Source: Paraflavitalea soli (GTDB lineage Bacteria > Bacteroidota > Bacteroidia > Chitinophagales > Chitinophagaceae). Taken from it: a DNA stretch of 64,000 nucleotides. The notes beneath the pieces were generated by a model. It ran no database searches. It saw only the letters and a program-made list of their open reading frames with translations, and had not been told where the DNA came from. The position numbers and the translations under genes are program-made. Within the stretch, counting starts at the first letter, position 1. Each line of letters opens with the position of its first letter. The DNA is taken from assembly GCF_003555545.1 (NCBI RefSeq), contig NZ_CP032157.1:6886546-6950545 (forward strand), in the 5' to 3' direction. Of this stretch, positions 9,472 to 18,052 are shown one piece after another.

Positions 9472-12201
9472 ATGATTGCTCCTGCTTTAAAGAAAACATT
9501 GCTGGTTATTGCCGTATTGCTGGTAGCCATACTGGTATTCACCTTTAGCACGCGTAGCCGTGCTATCGACTTCAACACGGAAGTAAAACCCATCTTCAAT
9601 AAAAAATGTATCTCCTGCCATGGCGGGGTTAAACGCCAGGGAGGGTTTAGTTTGTTATTCCGCTCGGAAGCATTGGCCAATACCGAATCGGGCAAGCCTG
9701 CTATCATTCCCGGCCACCCCGATCAAAGTGATATGATCCGCCGCCTCACCCTCAAAGATCCGGAAGAGCGTATGCCTTATAAACATGAGCCCTTAACGGA
9801 AGCAGAGATCAGCACGTTAACGGCCTGGGTAAAGCAAGGCGCTGTGTGGGGCGATCACTGGGCCTATGTACCGGTAAAAGAACCCACTGTTCCTGCTACA
9901 GCTTACCCCGGCGCCCGCAATGGTATCGATCATTATATCTATGAACAACTGGAAGCGGCATCGCTGAAGCCATCGCCCGAAGCAGACAAAGCCACTTTAC
10001 TGCGGCGGGTAAGTCTTGACCTCACGGGCATGCCGGCAACAGAGGCTGTAGCGCAACGTTTCTTACAAAGTAAAGCACCTAATGCTTATGATGAGCTGGT
10101 AGATACTTTATTGGCCTCTCCCCATTTCGGAGAAAAATGGGCGGCCGTATGGCTCGACCTGGCCCGCTATTCCGATACGAAGGGTTACGAGCGTGATGCG
10201 GGGCGTAATATCTGGCGCTACCGCGACTGGCTCATCCAGGCATTCAATGCAGACAAGCCCTATGATGTCTTTCTAACAGAACAAATAGCCGGCGACCTGC
10301 TGCCCGATCCCTCCGATGAACAATATATTGCCACGGCCTTCCACCGCAATACGATGACGAATGATGAAGGAGGTACGGATAATGAAGAGTTCCGTACTTC
10401 GGCGGTGCTCGACCGGGTGAATACCACCTGGGAGGGCGTGATGGGCACCACGTTTGCCTGCGTGCAATGCCATAGTCATCCTTATGATCCCTTTACGCAC
10501 GATGAGTATTATAAGTTCATGGCTTTCTTCAACGATACGCGTGATGAGGATACATATGAGGATTACCCGCTGCTGCGTCATTTTACTGATTCGATGAAGC
10601 AGGAACTGGCCACGATGGTCAACTGGGCCACGAAATATTCCTCTAAAGAAGTAGCGAGCCAGTGGGAGCGGTTTGTAAAGACCTGGGAGCCTTCCATTCA
10701 CTCGCTCACAGCTGATGTGCTGGTAAATAGTGCGCTGGCTGATACGAAGTGGCTTACCTGCCGCAACCATGCCATTGCCCGGCTGAATAAAGTGAACCTG
10801 CAGGACAAAACGCAATTGCTCATTCGCTATTCCACAGGACTAAAAGATGGCATACTTTGTTTGCGCCTCGACAGTGCTACAGGTCCCATCATTAAAAAGA
10901 TCGTATTGCCGCCTACGCAGGGATGGCAGATCAATCGTTTTGAACTGCCAGCTACTGCCGGTGTGCATCCACTCTATTTAACTTATTCCAGCAATAGTCT
11001 CAAAGAACCTGAAGCCAGCGGCGTGACCTTCGACTGGTTTCATTTCACGGCGCCTTTTCCCGGTAAAGGTCAGCCCGGTTATGCAGAAAATGAAGCACGT
11101 TGGTGGGGCCTGCTCAATAAAGGAGTGTCCTCCACGCCGATCATGATGGACAATCCTGCGGACATGCACCGCACCTCGCAGGTATTTGAGCGTGGTAACT
11201 GGCTGGTAAAAGGTAAAACGGTAACGCCGGATGTACCACATGCACTCAACCCATTTCCGGTGAAAGCGCCCCGCAACAGGCTTGGCCTGGCCATGTGGCT
11301 TACGCAAGATGACAACCCACTTACGGCACGTACGATGGTAAACAGGATATGGGAGCAATTCTTTGGCAGTGGCCTGGCGGAAACGCTGGAAGATCTGGGT
11401 ACGCAAGGTATACAGCCCACACACCGTGAGCTGCTGGACTATCTTTCTTACGAGTTGATGCACCAATATAAATGGAGCCTTAAAAAACTCATGCGCGAAA
11501 TTGTATTGTCTGCCACTTACCGGCAGGATTCTAAAACAAACCCGCAGTTACAGGAAAAAGATCCCTATAATAAATTATATGCAAGAGGTGCCCGTGTGCG
11601 GTTGTCTGCGGAACAAGTGCGGGACCAGGCTTTGTGCATCAGTGGACTGATGAGTGCAACGATGTATGGCCCTGCGGTATTTCCGTTTCAACCGGATGGT
11701 ATCTGGCTATCACCCTGGAATGGGGCGCAATGGAGAAATGCCACAGGAGACAATGCGCATCGCCGGGCAATCTACACGTATTGGAAACGTACAGCGCCTT
11801 ACCCTTCTATGATCACTTTCGACGGTGCGTTGCGGGAAGTATGTACTTCCAGGCGCATCCGCACCAATACACCTTTGCAGGCGCTGGTAACGCTGAATGA
11901 CGAAGCCTATCTCGAAATGGCGCGGCACCTTGCTTACCGTATGCAGCAACAGGCTGGCAACAATGTAAAGCAGCAGATCAGCAAAGGATATGAACTGGCG
12001 ATGTATAAGCCGATCACTGAAACAAGGTTGGCCATTCTTTCCAAGCTGTACCAGGAAGCATTGCAAACTTATCAGCAGGATAAAGACAAAACCTGTGCTA
12101 TCATTGGTGAAATGAATGAACACAATAACCCGGAAACAGCCGCACTGGTAGTTACTGCCAATGCGATGCTCAACCTCGACGAACTGATCACCAAAAACTA
12201 G
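9472..12201 (+). CDS. PSCyt1/DUF1549/DUF1553 membrane-anchored cytochrome-like protein
   Basis: A 909-residue protein of the planctomycete-type family that combines a cytochrome c-like domain with PSD1. Seen: one N-terminal membrane segment (about residues 7-25), a single haem motif CISCHGG with distal Met-containing text (about 45-120), DUF1549 (IDHYIYEQLEAASLKPSPEA, then LRRVSLDLTGMPAT), a middle beta-rich insert, and DUF1553 at the C-terminal third (DNPLTARTMVNRIWEQFFG, DLGTQGIQPTHRELLDYL). The frame is open 18 codons further up, but the ATG at 9472 is followed at once by the membrane anchor. The biochemical role of DUF1549/1553 is not settled; these proteins occur beside DUF1501 proteins, as here (18 bp downstream). 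Location is expected to be the periplasm. The cluster faces a LacI-family regulator, which hints at a role in carbohydrate use. Confidence 0.9.
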   Translation: MIAPALKKTLLVIAVLLVAILVFTFSTRSRAIDFNTEVKPIFNKKCISCHGGVKRQGGFSLLFRSEALANTESGKPAIIPGHPDQSDMIRRLTLKDPEERMPYKHEPLTEAEISTLTAWVKQGAVWGDHWAYVPVKEPTVPATAYPGARNGIDHYIYEQLEAASLKPSPEADKATLLRRVSLDLTGMPATEAVAQRFLQSKAPNAYDELVDTLLASPHFGEKWAAVWLDLARYSDTKGYERDAGRNIWRYRDWLIQAFNADKPYDVFLTEQIAGDLLPDPSDEQYIATAFHRNTMTNDEGGTDNEEFRTSAVLDRVNTTWEGVMGTTFACVQCHSHPYDPFTHDEYYKFMAFFNDTRDEDTYEDYPLLRHFTDSMKQELATMVNWATKYSSKEVASQWERFVKTWEPSIHSLTADVLVNSALADTKWLTCRNHAIARLNKVNLQDKTQLLIRYSTGLKDGILCLRLDSATGPIIKKIVLPPTQGWQINRFELPATAGVHPLYLTYSSNSLKEPEASGVTFDWFHFTAPFPGKGQPGYAENEARWWGLLNKGVSSTPIMMDNPADMHRTSQVFERGNWLVKGKTVTPDVPHALNPFPVKAPRNRLGLAMWLTQDDNPLTARTMVNRIWEQFFGSGLAETLEDLGTQGIQPTHRELLDYLSYELMHQYKWSLKKLMREIVLSATYRQDSKTNPQLQEKDPYNKLYARGARVRLSAEQVRDQALCISGLMSATMYGPAVFPFQPDGIWLSPWNGAQWRNATGDNAHRRAIYTYWKRTAPYPSMITFDGALREVCTSRRIRTNTPLQALVTLNDEAYLEMARHLAYRMQQQAGNNVKQQISKGYELAMYKPITETRLAILSKLYQEALQTYQQDKDKTCAIIGEMNEHNNPETAALVVTANAMLNLDELITKN

Positions 12202-12219
12202 CACGCATCCATTATCAAC

Positions 12220-13731
12220 ATGACACAAAAAGAACTACATAATCAACGCCTGCTTAATGAAGCCAATGCCAGGGCCTGTCATTATTTTACGCGGCGTCAC
12301 TTTCTGAAAGAAAGCGCCATGGGATTGGGTGCGCTGGCACTGGGTTCGCTGTTTGGTGGTTGTGGTACAGGCAAAGAAGAGGCCGCAGCCAGTACGGTAT
12401 TTGATGCGGCCAACCCGCTGGCGCCCAAACTGCCTTTGTTTCCCGGTAAGGCCAGGTCTGTTATTTACCTGCACATGGCGGGAGCTCCCTCACAATTAGA
12501 ATTATTCGACTATAAGCCGGCACTGATGAAACTGGACGGACAGGATTGTCCGCCTTCTTTGCTGGAAGGAAAAAAATTTGCTTTCATTCGCGGTGTTCCC
12601 AAAATGATGGGGCCGCAGGCCAACTTCAAGCAAAGAGGGCAAAGCGGCGCCTGGGTATCGGACCATATGCCGCATTTTGCAACGGTGGCGGATGAAGTGA
12701 GTTTCTTAAAAGCAGTGACGACAGATCAGTTTAACCACGGGCCTGCACAACTGCTGATGCATACGGGCGCTCCCCGCCTGGGGCGGCCCAGCATTGGATC
12801 ATGGGCTACGTATGGATTAGGAACGGAGAACCAGAACCTGCCCGGCTTTGTGGTGCTCACCTCCGGGGGTAAATTTCCGGATGCCGGTAAAAGTGTATGG
12901 GGCAGTGGTTTTCTGCCCAGCGTGTACCAGGGCGTTCAATGCCGCAGTGAAGGTGATCCGGTATTGTTTATCAAAGACCCGGAAGGGATGGACCGTGACC
13001 TGCGCAAAGCTTCCATTGATGCTATTAATGAAGTGAACAGGCAACAGTATGCGGAGTTCCAGGACCCGGAGACCTTATCGCGCATTGCGCAATATGAAAT
13101 GGCTTACCGTATGCAGATATCTGTACCGGAGGTCATGAACATCAACGACGAACCACAATACATTCATGATATGTATGGCACACAGCCGGGCAAGTCCTGC
13201 TATGCCAACAATGTATTGCTGGCGCGTAAGCTGGTGGAAAAAGGGGTGCGTTTTGTACAGTTGTTTGATTGGGGATGGGATAGTCATGGTACGGATAGCA
13301 ACCTGGCTATTGATGTAGGCTTTATCAATAAGTGCAGGCAGGTAGACAAAGCCACCACGGCGCTCCTGCTTGATCTGAAACAACGTGGTTTGCTGGAAGA
13401 TACATTGGTCGTATGGGGTGGTGAATTTGGCAGAACGCCGATGATGGAAAACCGTGATGGCAAGAAAAATCCTTTCAAAGGACGCGATCACCACGTAGAA
13501 GCATTCACCATCTGGATGGCCGGAGGTGGTATTAAGAAGGCAACGAGCTTTGGCGAAACAGATGAAATTGGCTACAGTGCCATCAGTGGTAAAACCACTG
13601 CATTTGATATACAGGCTACGATATTGAACCAGTTGGGATTTGATCATGAGAAATTCACCTACCAGTTTCAGGGCCGGCCGTTCCGCCTGACGGATGTACA
13701 TGGCAGGGTGATCGAAGAGATAATAGCATAG
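12220..13731 (+). CDS. DUF1501 family protein, Tat-exported, likely lipoprotein
   Basis: A 503-residue protein of the DUF1501 family, which has the alkaline-phosphatase/sulfatase-like fold. The N terminus has a twin-arginine motif (TRRHFLK, about residues 25-31), a hydrophobic stretch (GLGALALGSLF) and a cysteine right after it (FGGC), so Tat export followed by lipidation is plausible. Conserved parts include VIYLHMAGAPSQLELFDYKP, the DSHGT stretch (GWDSHGTDSNL), VWGGEFGRTPM and GRDHHVEAFTIWMAGGG. It follows the DUF1553 gene by 18 bp, and this gene pair is a standard neighbourhood in Planctomycetes and some Bacteroidota. The substrate is unknown. A heptamer repeat block begins four bases after the stop codon. 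Confidence 0.92.
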   Translation: MTQKELHNQRLLNEANARACHYFTRRHFLKESAMGLGALALGSLFGGCGTGKEEAAASTVFDAANPLAPKLPLFPGKARSVIYLHMAGAPSQLELFDYKPALMKLDGQDCPPSLLEGKKFAFIRGVPKMMGPQANFKQRGQSGAWVSDHMPHFATVADEVSFLKAVTTDQFNHGPAQLLMHTGAPRLGRPSIGSWATYGLGTENQNLPGFVVLTSGGKFPDAGKSVWGSGFLPSVYQGVQCRSEGDPVLFIKDPEGMDRDLRKASIDAINEVNRQQYAEFQDPETLSRIAQYEMAYRMQISVPEVMNINDEPQYIHDMYGTQPGKSCYANNVLLARKLVEKGVRFVQLFDWGWDSHGTDSNLAIDVGFINKCRQVDKATTALLLDLKQRGLLEDTLVVWGGEFGRTPMMENRDGKKNPFKGRDHHVEAFTIWMAGGGIKKATSFGETDEIGYSAISGKTTAFDIQATILNQLGFDHEKFTYQFQGRPFRLTDVHGRVIEEIIA

Positions 13732-13734
13732 GCG

Positions 13735-13821
13735 TTAGCTGTTAGGTATTAGCTGTTAGCTTTTAGCGATTAGCTGTTTTTGTATTTAGCTCGTAGCTCG
13801 CAGCTCAAGGCTCGCAGCTTT
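13735..13821. repeat. Two heptamer arrays side by side
   Basis: First six units in perfect 7-nt register: TTAGCTG, TTAGGTA, TTAGCTG, TTAGCTT, TTAGCGA, TTAGCTG (13735-13776). After a 10-nt spacer come five units of the other family: TAGCTCG, TAGCTCG, CAGCTCA, AGGCTCG, CAGCTTT (13787-13821). The block lies between the DUF1501 and epimerase genes. Confidence 0.85.
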
Positions 13822-13886
13822 TGATTAATGGGAAATCAAAAAGAGAAAAATTCACACCGTATTTTGTAATAACTAAATCGAGACTA

Positions 13887-14816
13887 ATGCCTTTAACCCG
13901 CAGAAAGTTTTTTGGAATGGGCGCATCTGCCAGCGCTGCCATGATGTTGACCTCCTTTGAAGCCCTGGCGATGGACAAGCCGGCCTTCCAAACCACCCAG
14001 GGATTCTCTTTAAAAATAATGGCCACCAATTGGGGCTTCCGGGGCACCATGGATGAGTTTTGCGCCAAGGCAAAAAAAGAAGGATATGATGGTATAGAAT
14101 TGTGGTGGCCGGGAGATGCTGCGGGTCAGCAGGAATTATTTACTGCCTTGAAAAAGCATGGATTGGCAGTTGGTTTCCTCTGCGGCGGATCATCCAGTAA
14201 CTGGCAGGAACACCTTACGCAGTTTAAAGCATCGGTGGATGCTGCTGCCGGTAATACGGCACAGCGTCCCTTGTACATTAATTGTCATGCAGGTCGTGAT
14301 TATTTTTCCTTCGATCAGAACAAAGCTTTTATTGACCATACCACCCAGTTGGCTAAAAAAACAGGTATCGGCATATACCATGAGTCGCACCGTTCAAGAA
14401 TATTGTTTGCTGCTTCCATAGCACGGCATTTCATTGAAAAGCTGCCCGACCTGCGCCTTACACTGGATATATCGCATTGGTGCACAGTACATGAAAGCCT
14501 GCTGGGTGACCAGGTAGAGACTGTTAATATGGCGCTGGAACGTACAGATCATATCCATGCGCGGGTAGGCCATCCGGAAGGCCCGCAGGTGAGCGACCCC
14601 CGTGCACCGGAATGGGAAGGAGCTGTGAAAGCGCATATCGCCTGGTGGGACAGTATCGTAGAAAAGAAAAAGAAAGCCGGTTTACCGTTGACGATCCTCA
14701 CCGAATTTGGTCCGCCGGATTATATGCCCACCTTGCCGTATACCCGTCAGCCTTTGGCCGATCAGTGGGCCATCAATGTGCATATGATGCAACTCTTAAG
14801 AAAACGTTATTCATAA
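13887..14816 (+). CDS. Tat-exported sugar phosphate isomerase/epimerase-like TIM barrel
   Basis: A 309-residue protein of the xylose-isomerase-like TIM-barrel superfamily. The Tat signal is at the N terminus (LTRRKFFGMGASASAAMML, cleavage near AMDK). Core strands carry the family's metal-site pattern: EGYDGIELWWPG, INCHAGRDYFSF, GIYHESHRS, LRLTLDISHWCTVHES, DHIHARVGHPEG and LTILTEFGPP, which supply Glu, His and Asp ligands for a divalent metal. I use the ATG at 13887 because it gives the Tat motif directly; 22 more codons upstream are open but run into repeat DNA. The gene belongs by orientation to the DUF1553-DUF1501 cluster, though repeat-filled gaps flank it on both sides. The substrate is not known; a periplasmic sugar or sugar acid is likely. 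Confidence 0.88.
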   Translation: MPLTRRKFFGMGASASAAMMLTSFEALAMDKPAFQTTQGFSLKIMATNWGFRGTMDEFCAKAKKEGYDGIELWWPGDAAGQQELFTALKKHGLAVGFLCGGSSSNWQEHLTQFKASVDAAAGNTAQRPLYINCHAGRDYFSFDQNKAFIDHTTQLAKKTGIGIYHESHRSRILFAASIARHFIEKLPDLRLTLDISHWCTVHESLLGDQVETVNMALERTDHIHARVGHPEGPQVSDPRAPEWEGAVKAHIAWWDSIVEKKKKAGLPLTILTEFGPPDYMPTLPYTRQPLADQWAINVHMMQLLRKRYS

Positions 14817-14822
14817 ATTAGC

Positions 14823-14907
14823 TACGAGCCACGAGCTACGAGCTTTGAGCCCTTTGAGCCGCATTTGGGTTTTAGCTCGCAGCTCGTAGCTCAAAGCTCG
14901 CAGCTTG
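14823..14907. repeat. Inverted pair of heptamer arrays
   Basis: The left arm has units TACGAGC, CACGAGC, TACGAGC, TTTGAGC (14823-14850) and another TTTGAGC at 14853. The right arm has TAGCTCG, CAGCTCG, TAGCTCA, AAGCTCG, CAGCTTG (14873-14907), that is, the reverse complement type. The two arms can fold into a long stem around 14860-14872. The right arm ends in CAGCTTGTATTCC just before the next start codon. Confidence 0.8.
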
Positions 14908-14916
14908 TATTCCACT

Positions 14917-16317
14917 ATGTTTTCACTCATTGGTCATTTCCATCCTGTATTCGTACACCTTCCTATCGGCATCCTGTTGCTGGCTGCTGTATTGCAGTTC
15001 ATTGAAAAGAGAAAGCCGGGCAGCAACCTTGAACAGGCGATCACGATCTCGCTGTTGATCGGCATGATCAGTGCTGTTATTTCCTGCATCACGGGATATT
15101 TCCTGTCGCGCAGTGATGACTATGATGAGCAGCTGGTAAGCCAACACCAATGGATGGGGATCGGTGTGGCAGTAGTGGCCATCATCCTGTACTTTCTGCG
15201 CAAGCGGAATAGGGCGCCACGCTGGCATGGGCCTTTGATGCTGGTGCTCATCGTGCTGGTGTCCATAACAGGGCATATAGGCGGTTCCCTCACCCACGGT
15301 TCGGATTATCTTACACGGCCTTTTGCCGATCTGGGCAATGGTCCTGACACGGCGGCGCGGGTAGCTATTGCCAATGTACAGGAAGCGGCTGCTTATAAGG
15401 ATGTGATACAACCCCTGTTGCAAACGAAGTGCTATAGCTGTCACAATAAGAACAAACAAAAAGGAGGGCTGCGGATGGATGAGCAGGCGCTGTTATTGAA
15501 AGGGGGTAAAAATGGAGTGGCTTTGTTGCCCGGCAAAGCGGCTGAAAGTGAATTGATGAAACGGCTGTTGCTGCCCAGGGAAAATGAAGACCATATGCCT
15601 CCTAAAGAAAAGCCTCAATTAACGGAAAGTGAAATAGCCCTGATACACTGGTGGATCGCTTCAGGTGCTTCCTTCGATAAAAAAGTAAAGGAGTTGGAGC
15701 AACCGGCTGCCGTGAAGCCAGCCCTGCTGGCCTTGCAAAACACTACCACAGAAAAGAAAGCCCTGCCGGAGATTCCCGCAGAACCGGTAAGCCGGGCTGA
15801 TGACAGCGCCTTGAAAAGGATCAGGGAACTGGGTGTGGTGATCCTGCCCGTATCGCAGAACAGCAACTATCTTTCCGCCAATTTTATCACGGCTGTGAAC
15901 GCGAGGGGCAAAGACCTGCAATTGCTGTTGCCGGTAAAGAAGCAACTGGTGTGGCTAAAACTAAGCAATCCTGCGATCAACGATTCTGCGCTGGCAACGA
16001 TTGCCCAATGCAATAATATTACCCGCCTGCAATTGGATCATACCGCTATTACGGATGCGGGGTTACAACAACTCAAGTCACTCAAACAGCTGCAATACCT
16101 CAACCTGGTAGGAACCAAAATAACAGCCGCGGGATTGCTGCAATTAAAAGGACTTGATCAACTGCAATCTATTTATTGTTATCAATCGGCTATCAAAAAG
16201 GAAGACCTCGCTGCATTGCAGCAGGCATTTCCCAAAGCAAAGATCGATCCCGGAGGATACGAGGTGCCGATATTGGCAACCGATACCACGGAAGTAAAGC
16301 AGGCAGTGCAGCCATAA
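14917..16317 (+). CDS. DUF2231 membrane protein with cytochrome c and leucine-rich repeat domains
   Basis: A 466-residue protein in three parts. Residues about 1-130 are a DUF2231-type four-helix membrane domain (FSLIGHFHPVFVHLPIGILL, IGMISAVISCITGYFL, GPLMLVLIVLVSITGHIGG). Residues about 150-260 are a planctomycete-type cytochrome c domain with one haem motif (CYSCHNKNKQKGGLRMD) and HMPPKEKPQLTESEI. Residues about 340-445 carry three to four leucine-rich repeats of the ribonuclease-inhibitor-like type (LVWLKLSNPAINDSALATI, ITRLQLDHTAITDAGLQQL, LQYLNLVGTKITAAGLLQL). The start is the ATG at 14917; a TTG four codons upstream is also open. It ends the cluster of cytochrome-like genes that starts at 9472. 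An electron-transfer or surface-recognition role is only inferred. Confidence 0.9.
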   Translation: MFSLIGHFHPVFVHLPIGILLLAAVLQFIEKRKPGSNLEQAITISLLIGMISAVISCITGYFLSRSDDYDEQLVSQHQWMGIGVAVVAIILYFLRKRNRAPRWHGPLMLVLIVLVSITGHIGGSLTHGSDYLTRPFADLGNGPDTAARVAIANVQEAAAYKDVIQPLLQTKCYSCHNKNKQKGGLRMDEQALLLKGGKNGVALLPGKAAESELMKRLLLPRENEDHMPPKEKPQLTESEIALIHWWIASGASFDKKVKELEQPAAVKPALLALQNTTTEKKALPEIPAEPVSRADDSALKRIRELGVVILPVSQNSNYLSANFITAVNARGKDLQLLLPVKKQLVWLKLSNPAINDSALATIAQCNNITRLQLDHTAITDAGLQQLKSLKQLQYLNLVGTKITAAGLLQLKGLDQLQSIYCYQSAIKKEDLAALQQAFPKAKIDPGGYEVPILATDTTEVKQAVQP

Positions 16318-16326
16318 GATGATCAG

Positions 16327-16355
16327 GGTGAGCCGCCCTCAAGGGGCGACCCACC
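16327..16355. repeat. 29-bp hairpin element, copy 1
   Basis: GGTGAGCCGCC, a 7-nt spacer CTCAAGG, then GGCGACCCACC: an imperfect 11-bp inverted repeat. Its reverse complement matches the element inside ppk1 at 56056-56084 at all 22 arm positions. It sits between two convergent genes, where it may help to end transcription. Confidence 0.75.
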
Positions 16356-16517
16356 CTTCGTGAAGTAAGAATTTCGAAAGTCAGGATAATTTTTGATGGC
16401 TCTTTTGAGGCAAAGGTGAGTAGCCCTGCGGCGCGGCGTGGCAGCCAGGCAGGGCGGCCCGCCTTAAGCCTCTTGGCAATTTGTTCAAATCGCGGCAGCA
16501 ATTCAGTATACTGTATT

Positions 16518-17291
16518 CTACTTGCCTTTAAACACTGGTTTTCTTTTCTCGAGGAATGCAGCAGCACCCTCTTGCATATCTTCAGTCGCGAAGCATTCTC
16601 CGAATTTTTGCACTTCCAGGTCGTATCCTTTTTGGGTGTGATCGAAGTTGTTAATGCACTCAATGATATTGGCGATGGCGATAGGCGCCTTGGATTGAAT
16701 GGTTTGCAGAATCTCTTTTACTTTGGGCAGCAGCGCTTCGGGTGTTACTACTTCATTCACCAGGCCATAGCTCTGTGCTTCTTTGGCGGTGATCATCTTG
16801 CCGCTCATTAGTAACTCCATGGCCCGGCCTTTGCCTGCTACCTGCACCAGTCTTTGCGTACCGCCATACCCGGGTATCAACCCAAGGTTTACTTCGGGTT
16901 GACCAAATTTGGCATTGTCGGAGGCGATCATAAAATGGCAGGATAGTGCTAATTCACATCCACCTCCCAGTGCAAAGCCATTTACCGCTGCTACGATGGG
17001 CTTGGGTGCATTTTCTATCTTGAAGAAAATATCATGTCCTTTCTTGGCCAGCGCCATTCCCTGCTCTTTGCTCAGGCCCTGGAATTCCGTGATGTCGGCG
17101 CCTGCTACAAATGCCTTGCCGCCCGAACCGGTAATAATAGCCGATTTAATGTTTGTATTGTTGTATACTTCATCAATCGCCTTGCTAAGCTCTTCCATCA
17201 CTGTTTTGTTGATGGCATTCAATTTATCGGGCCGGTTGATGGTAATAATACAAATATGCTGTTCTACTTCTACAAGCAAAGTTTCGTACAT
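16518..17291 (-). CDS. Enoyl-CoA hydratase/isomerase family protein
   Basis: A 257-residue crotonase. The family hydrates 2-enoyl-CoA to 3-hydroxyacyl-CoA in beta-oxidation and related pathways. Seen: NRPDKLNAINKTVMEEL at the N terminus, the oxyanion-hole segment GKAFVAGADI, GFALGGGCELALSC, and the catalytic-loop text FGQPEVNLGLIPGYGGTQRL, which keeps both glutamates expected of a true hydratase (one in CELALSC, one in PEVNLG). The C terminus EKRKPVFKGK is also typical. The gene is alone or co-transcribed with the small lipoprotein gene upstream, whose stop lies 19 bp before this start. A TAGATTTG box at 17306-17313 could give it its own promoter. Short-chain specificity is likely from the length and resemblance to crotonase. 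Confidence 0.95.
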   Translation of the reverse strand: MYETLLVEVEQHICIITINRPDKLNAINKTVMEELSKAIDEVYNNTNIKSAIITGSGGKAFVAGADITEFQGLSKEQGMALAKKGHDIFFKIENAPKPIVAAVNGFALGGGCELALSCHFMIASDNAKFGQPEVNLGLIPGYGGTQRLVQVAGKGRAMELLMSGKMITAKEAQSYGLVNEVVTPEALLPKVKEILQTIQSKAPIAIANIIECINNFDHTQKGYDLEVQKFGECFATEDMQEGAAAFLEKRKPVFKGK

Positions 17292-17305
17292 GACAAAGAT
17301 TTTTT

Positions 17306-17313
17306 CAAATCTA
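17306..17313 (-). promoter_or_regulatory. -7 promoter box of the enoyl-CoA hydratase gene
   Basis: TAGATTTG on the minus strand, an exact TAnnTTTG match 14 bp before the ATG at 17291. It overlaps the last codon of the upstream lipoprotein gene. Confidence 0.45.
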
Positions 17314-17808
17314 AGGAATGTCTTCTATATAGGCTGTCAACCGGTTCTCTAATTTCCCCTTGCCGTACTTGTCCCAGAAGGTGACCACAATTTTGTATTC
17401 CTGTTGCCAGTCCATGGGCTTGCCTGTATTGATCGTGCATTTCAGTTCTCTGGCTTTCTCTTTATCCCAGGTGTCATTGCCCTGAAACAGGTCGTTTTCT
17501 GCCAGGATCTTTTTGCCGCTGCTATCGGTGATGGTGAGGGAACAACCTACAGATACTTTACCATCTTTCACTACCAGTCCTTCAACACCCTGGTTAATTA
17601 CGGCAAAACTTTCGCCCAGCACTACCTGGTTGTGTGATACCGTTTCTCCGTTCATAACACGCAGCACTTCTGCCGGTTCCAGGTTAGTCCAGGAGGTTGT
17701 AATACCATTGCCACCGTCTTTTTTAATGCCGATATGGGTTTTCCCCTCACAGGCAGTCAGCAGCACGCATGCGAGGATGGCTGCCACCAACTTGTTGATC
17801 AATGTCAT
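17311..17808 (-). CDS. Hypothetical lipoprotein
   Basis: A 165-residue protein with a lipoprotein signal (hydrophobic residues 6-18, lipobox LLTAC, Cys near residue 20). The mature part is a beta-rich domain with the phrases LGESFAVINQGVEG, KVSVGCSLTITDSSG and EYKIVVTFWDKYGKGKLE, which suggest an immunoglobulin-like sandwich. I do not recognise the family. It lies directly upstream of the enoyl-CoA hydratase gene in the same direction, with a 19-bp gap, but nothing in the sequence links the two functions. Confidence 0.75.
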   Translation of the reverse strand: MTLINKLVAAILACVLLTACEGKTHIGIKKDGGNGITTSWTNLEPAEVLRVMNGETVSHNQVVLGESFAVINQGVEGLVVKDGKVSVGCSLTITDSSGKKILAENDLFQGNDTWDKEKARELKCTINTGKPMDWQQEYKIVVTFWDKYGKGKLENRLTAYIEDIP

Positions 17809-18004
17809 AATTGTAAGTATTTAATAGCCACACAAAGATCGGTAGGCTGGTTATATGTAAAAAGCGCCGGCAAGCGGAATGCCTTACTATTTAGTAAAGG
17901 GTGCGGAATGGCCCGTAAAATGCAGTCCAATCAGAAAAACCGCCTGTTATTGGCTAAAAATGACTGTACACCCATTTGCCCATTTCTGCGATAAAGCAGG
18001 CCTG

Positions 18005-18012
18005 TACATTTG
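18005..18012 (+). promoter_or_regulatory. -7 promoter box of the lipoprotein gene at 18053
   Basis: TACATTTG is an exact TAnnTTTG match, 40 bp upstream of the ATG at 18053. No TTG lies at the ideal distance upstream. Confidence 0.55.
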
Positions 18013-18052
18013 CACCCACCAATCAACTATCGTTCATCATTAAACCTTTATT

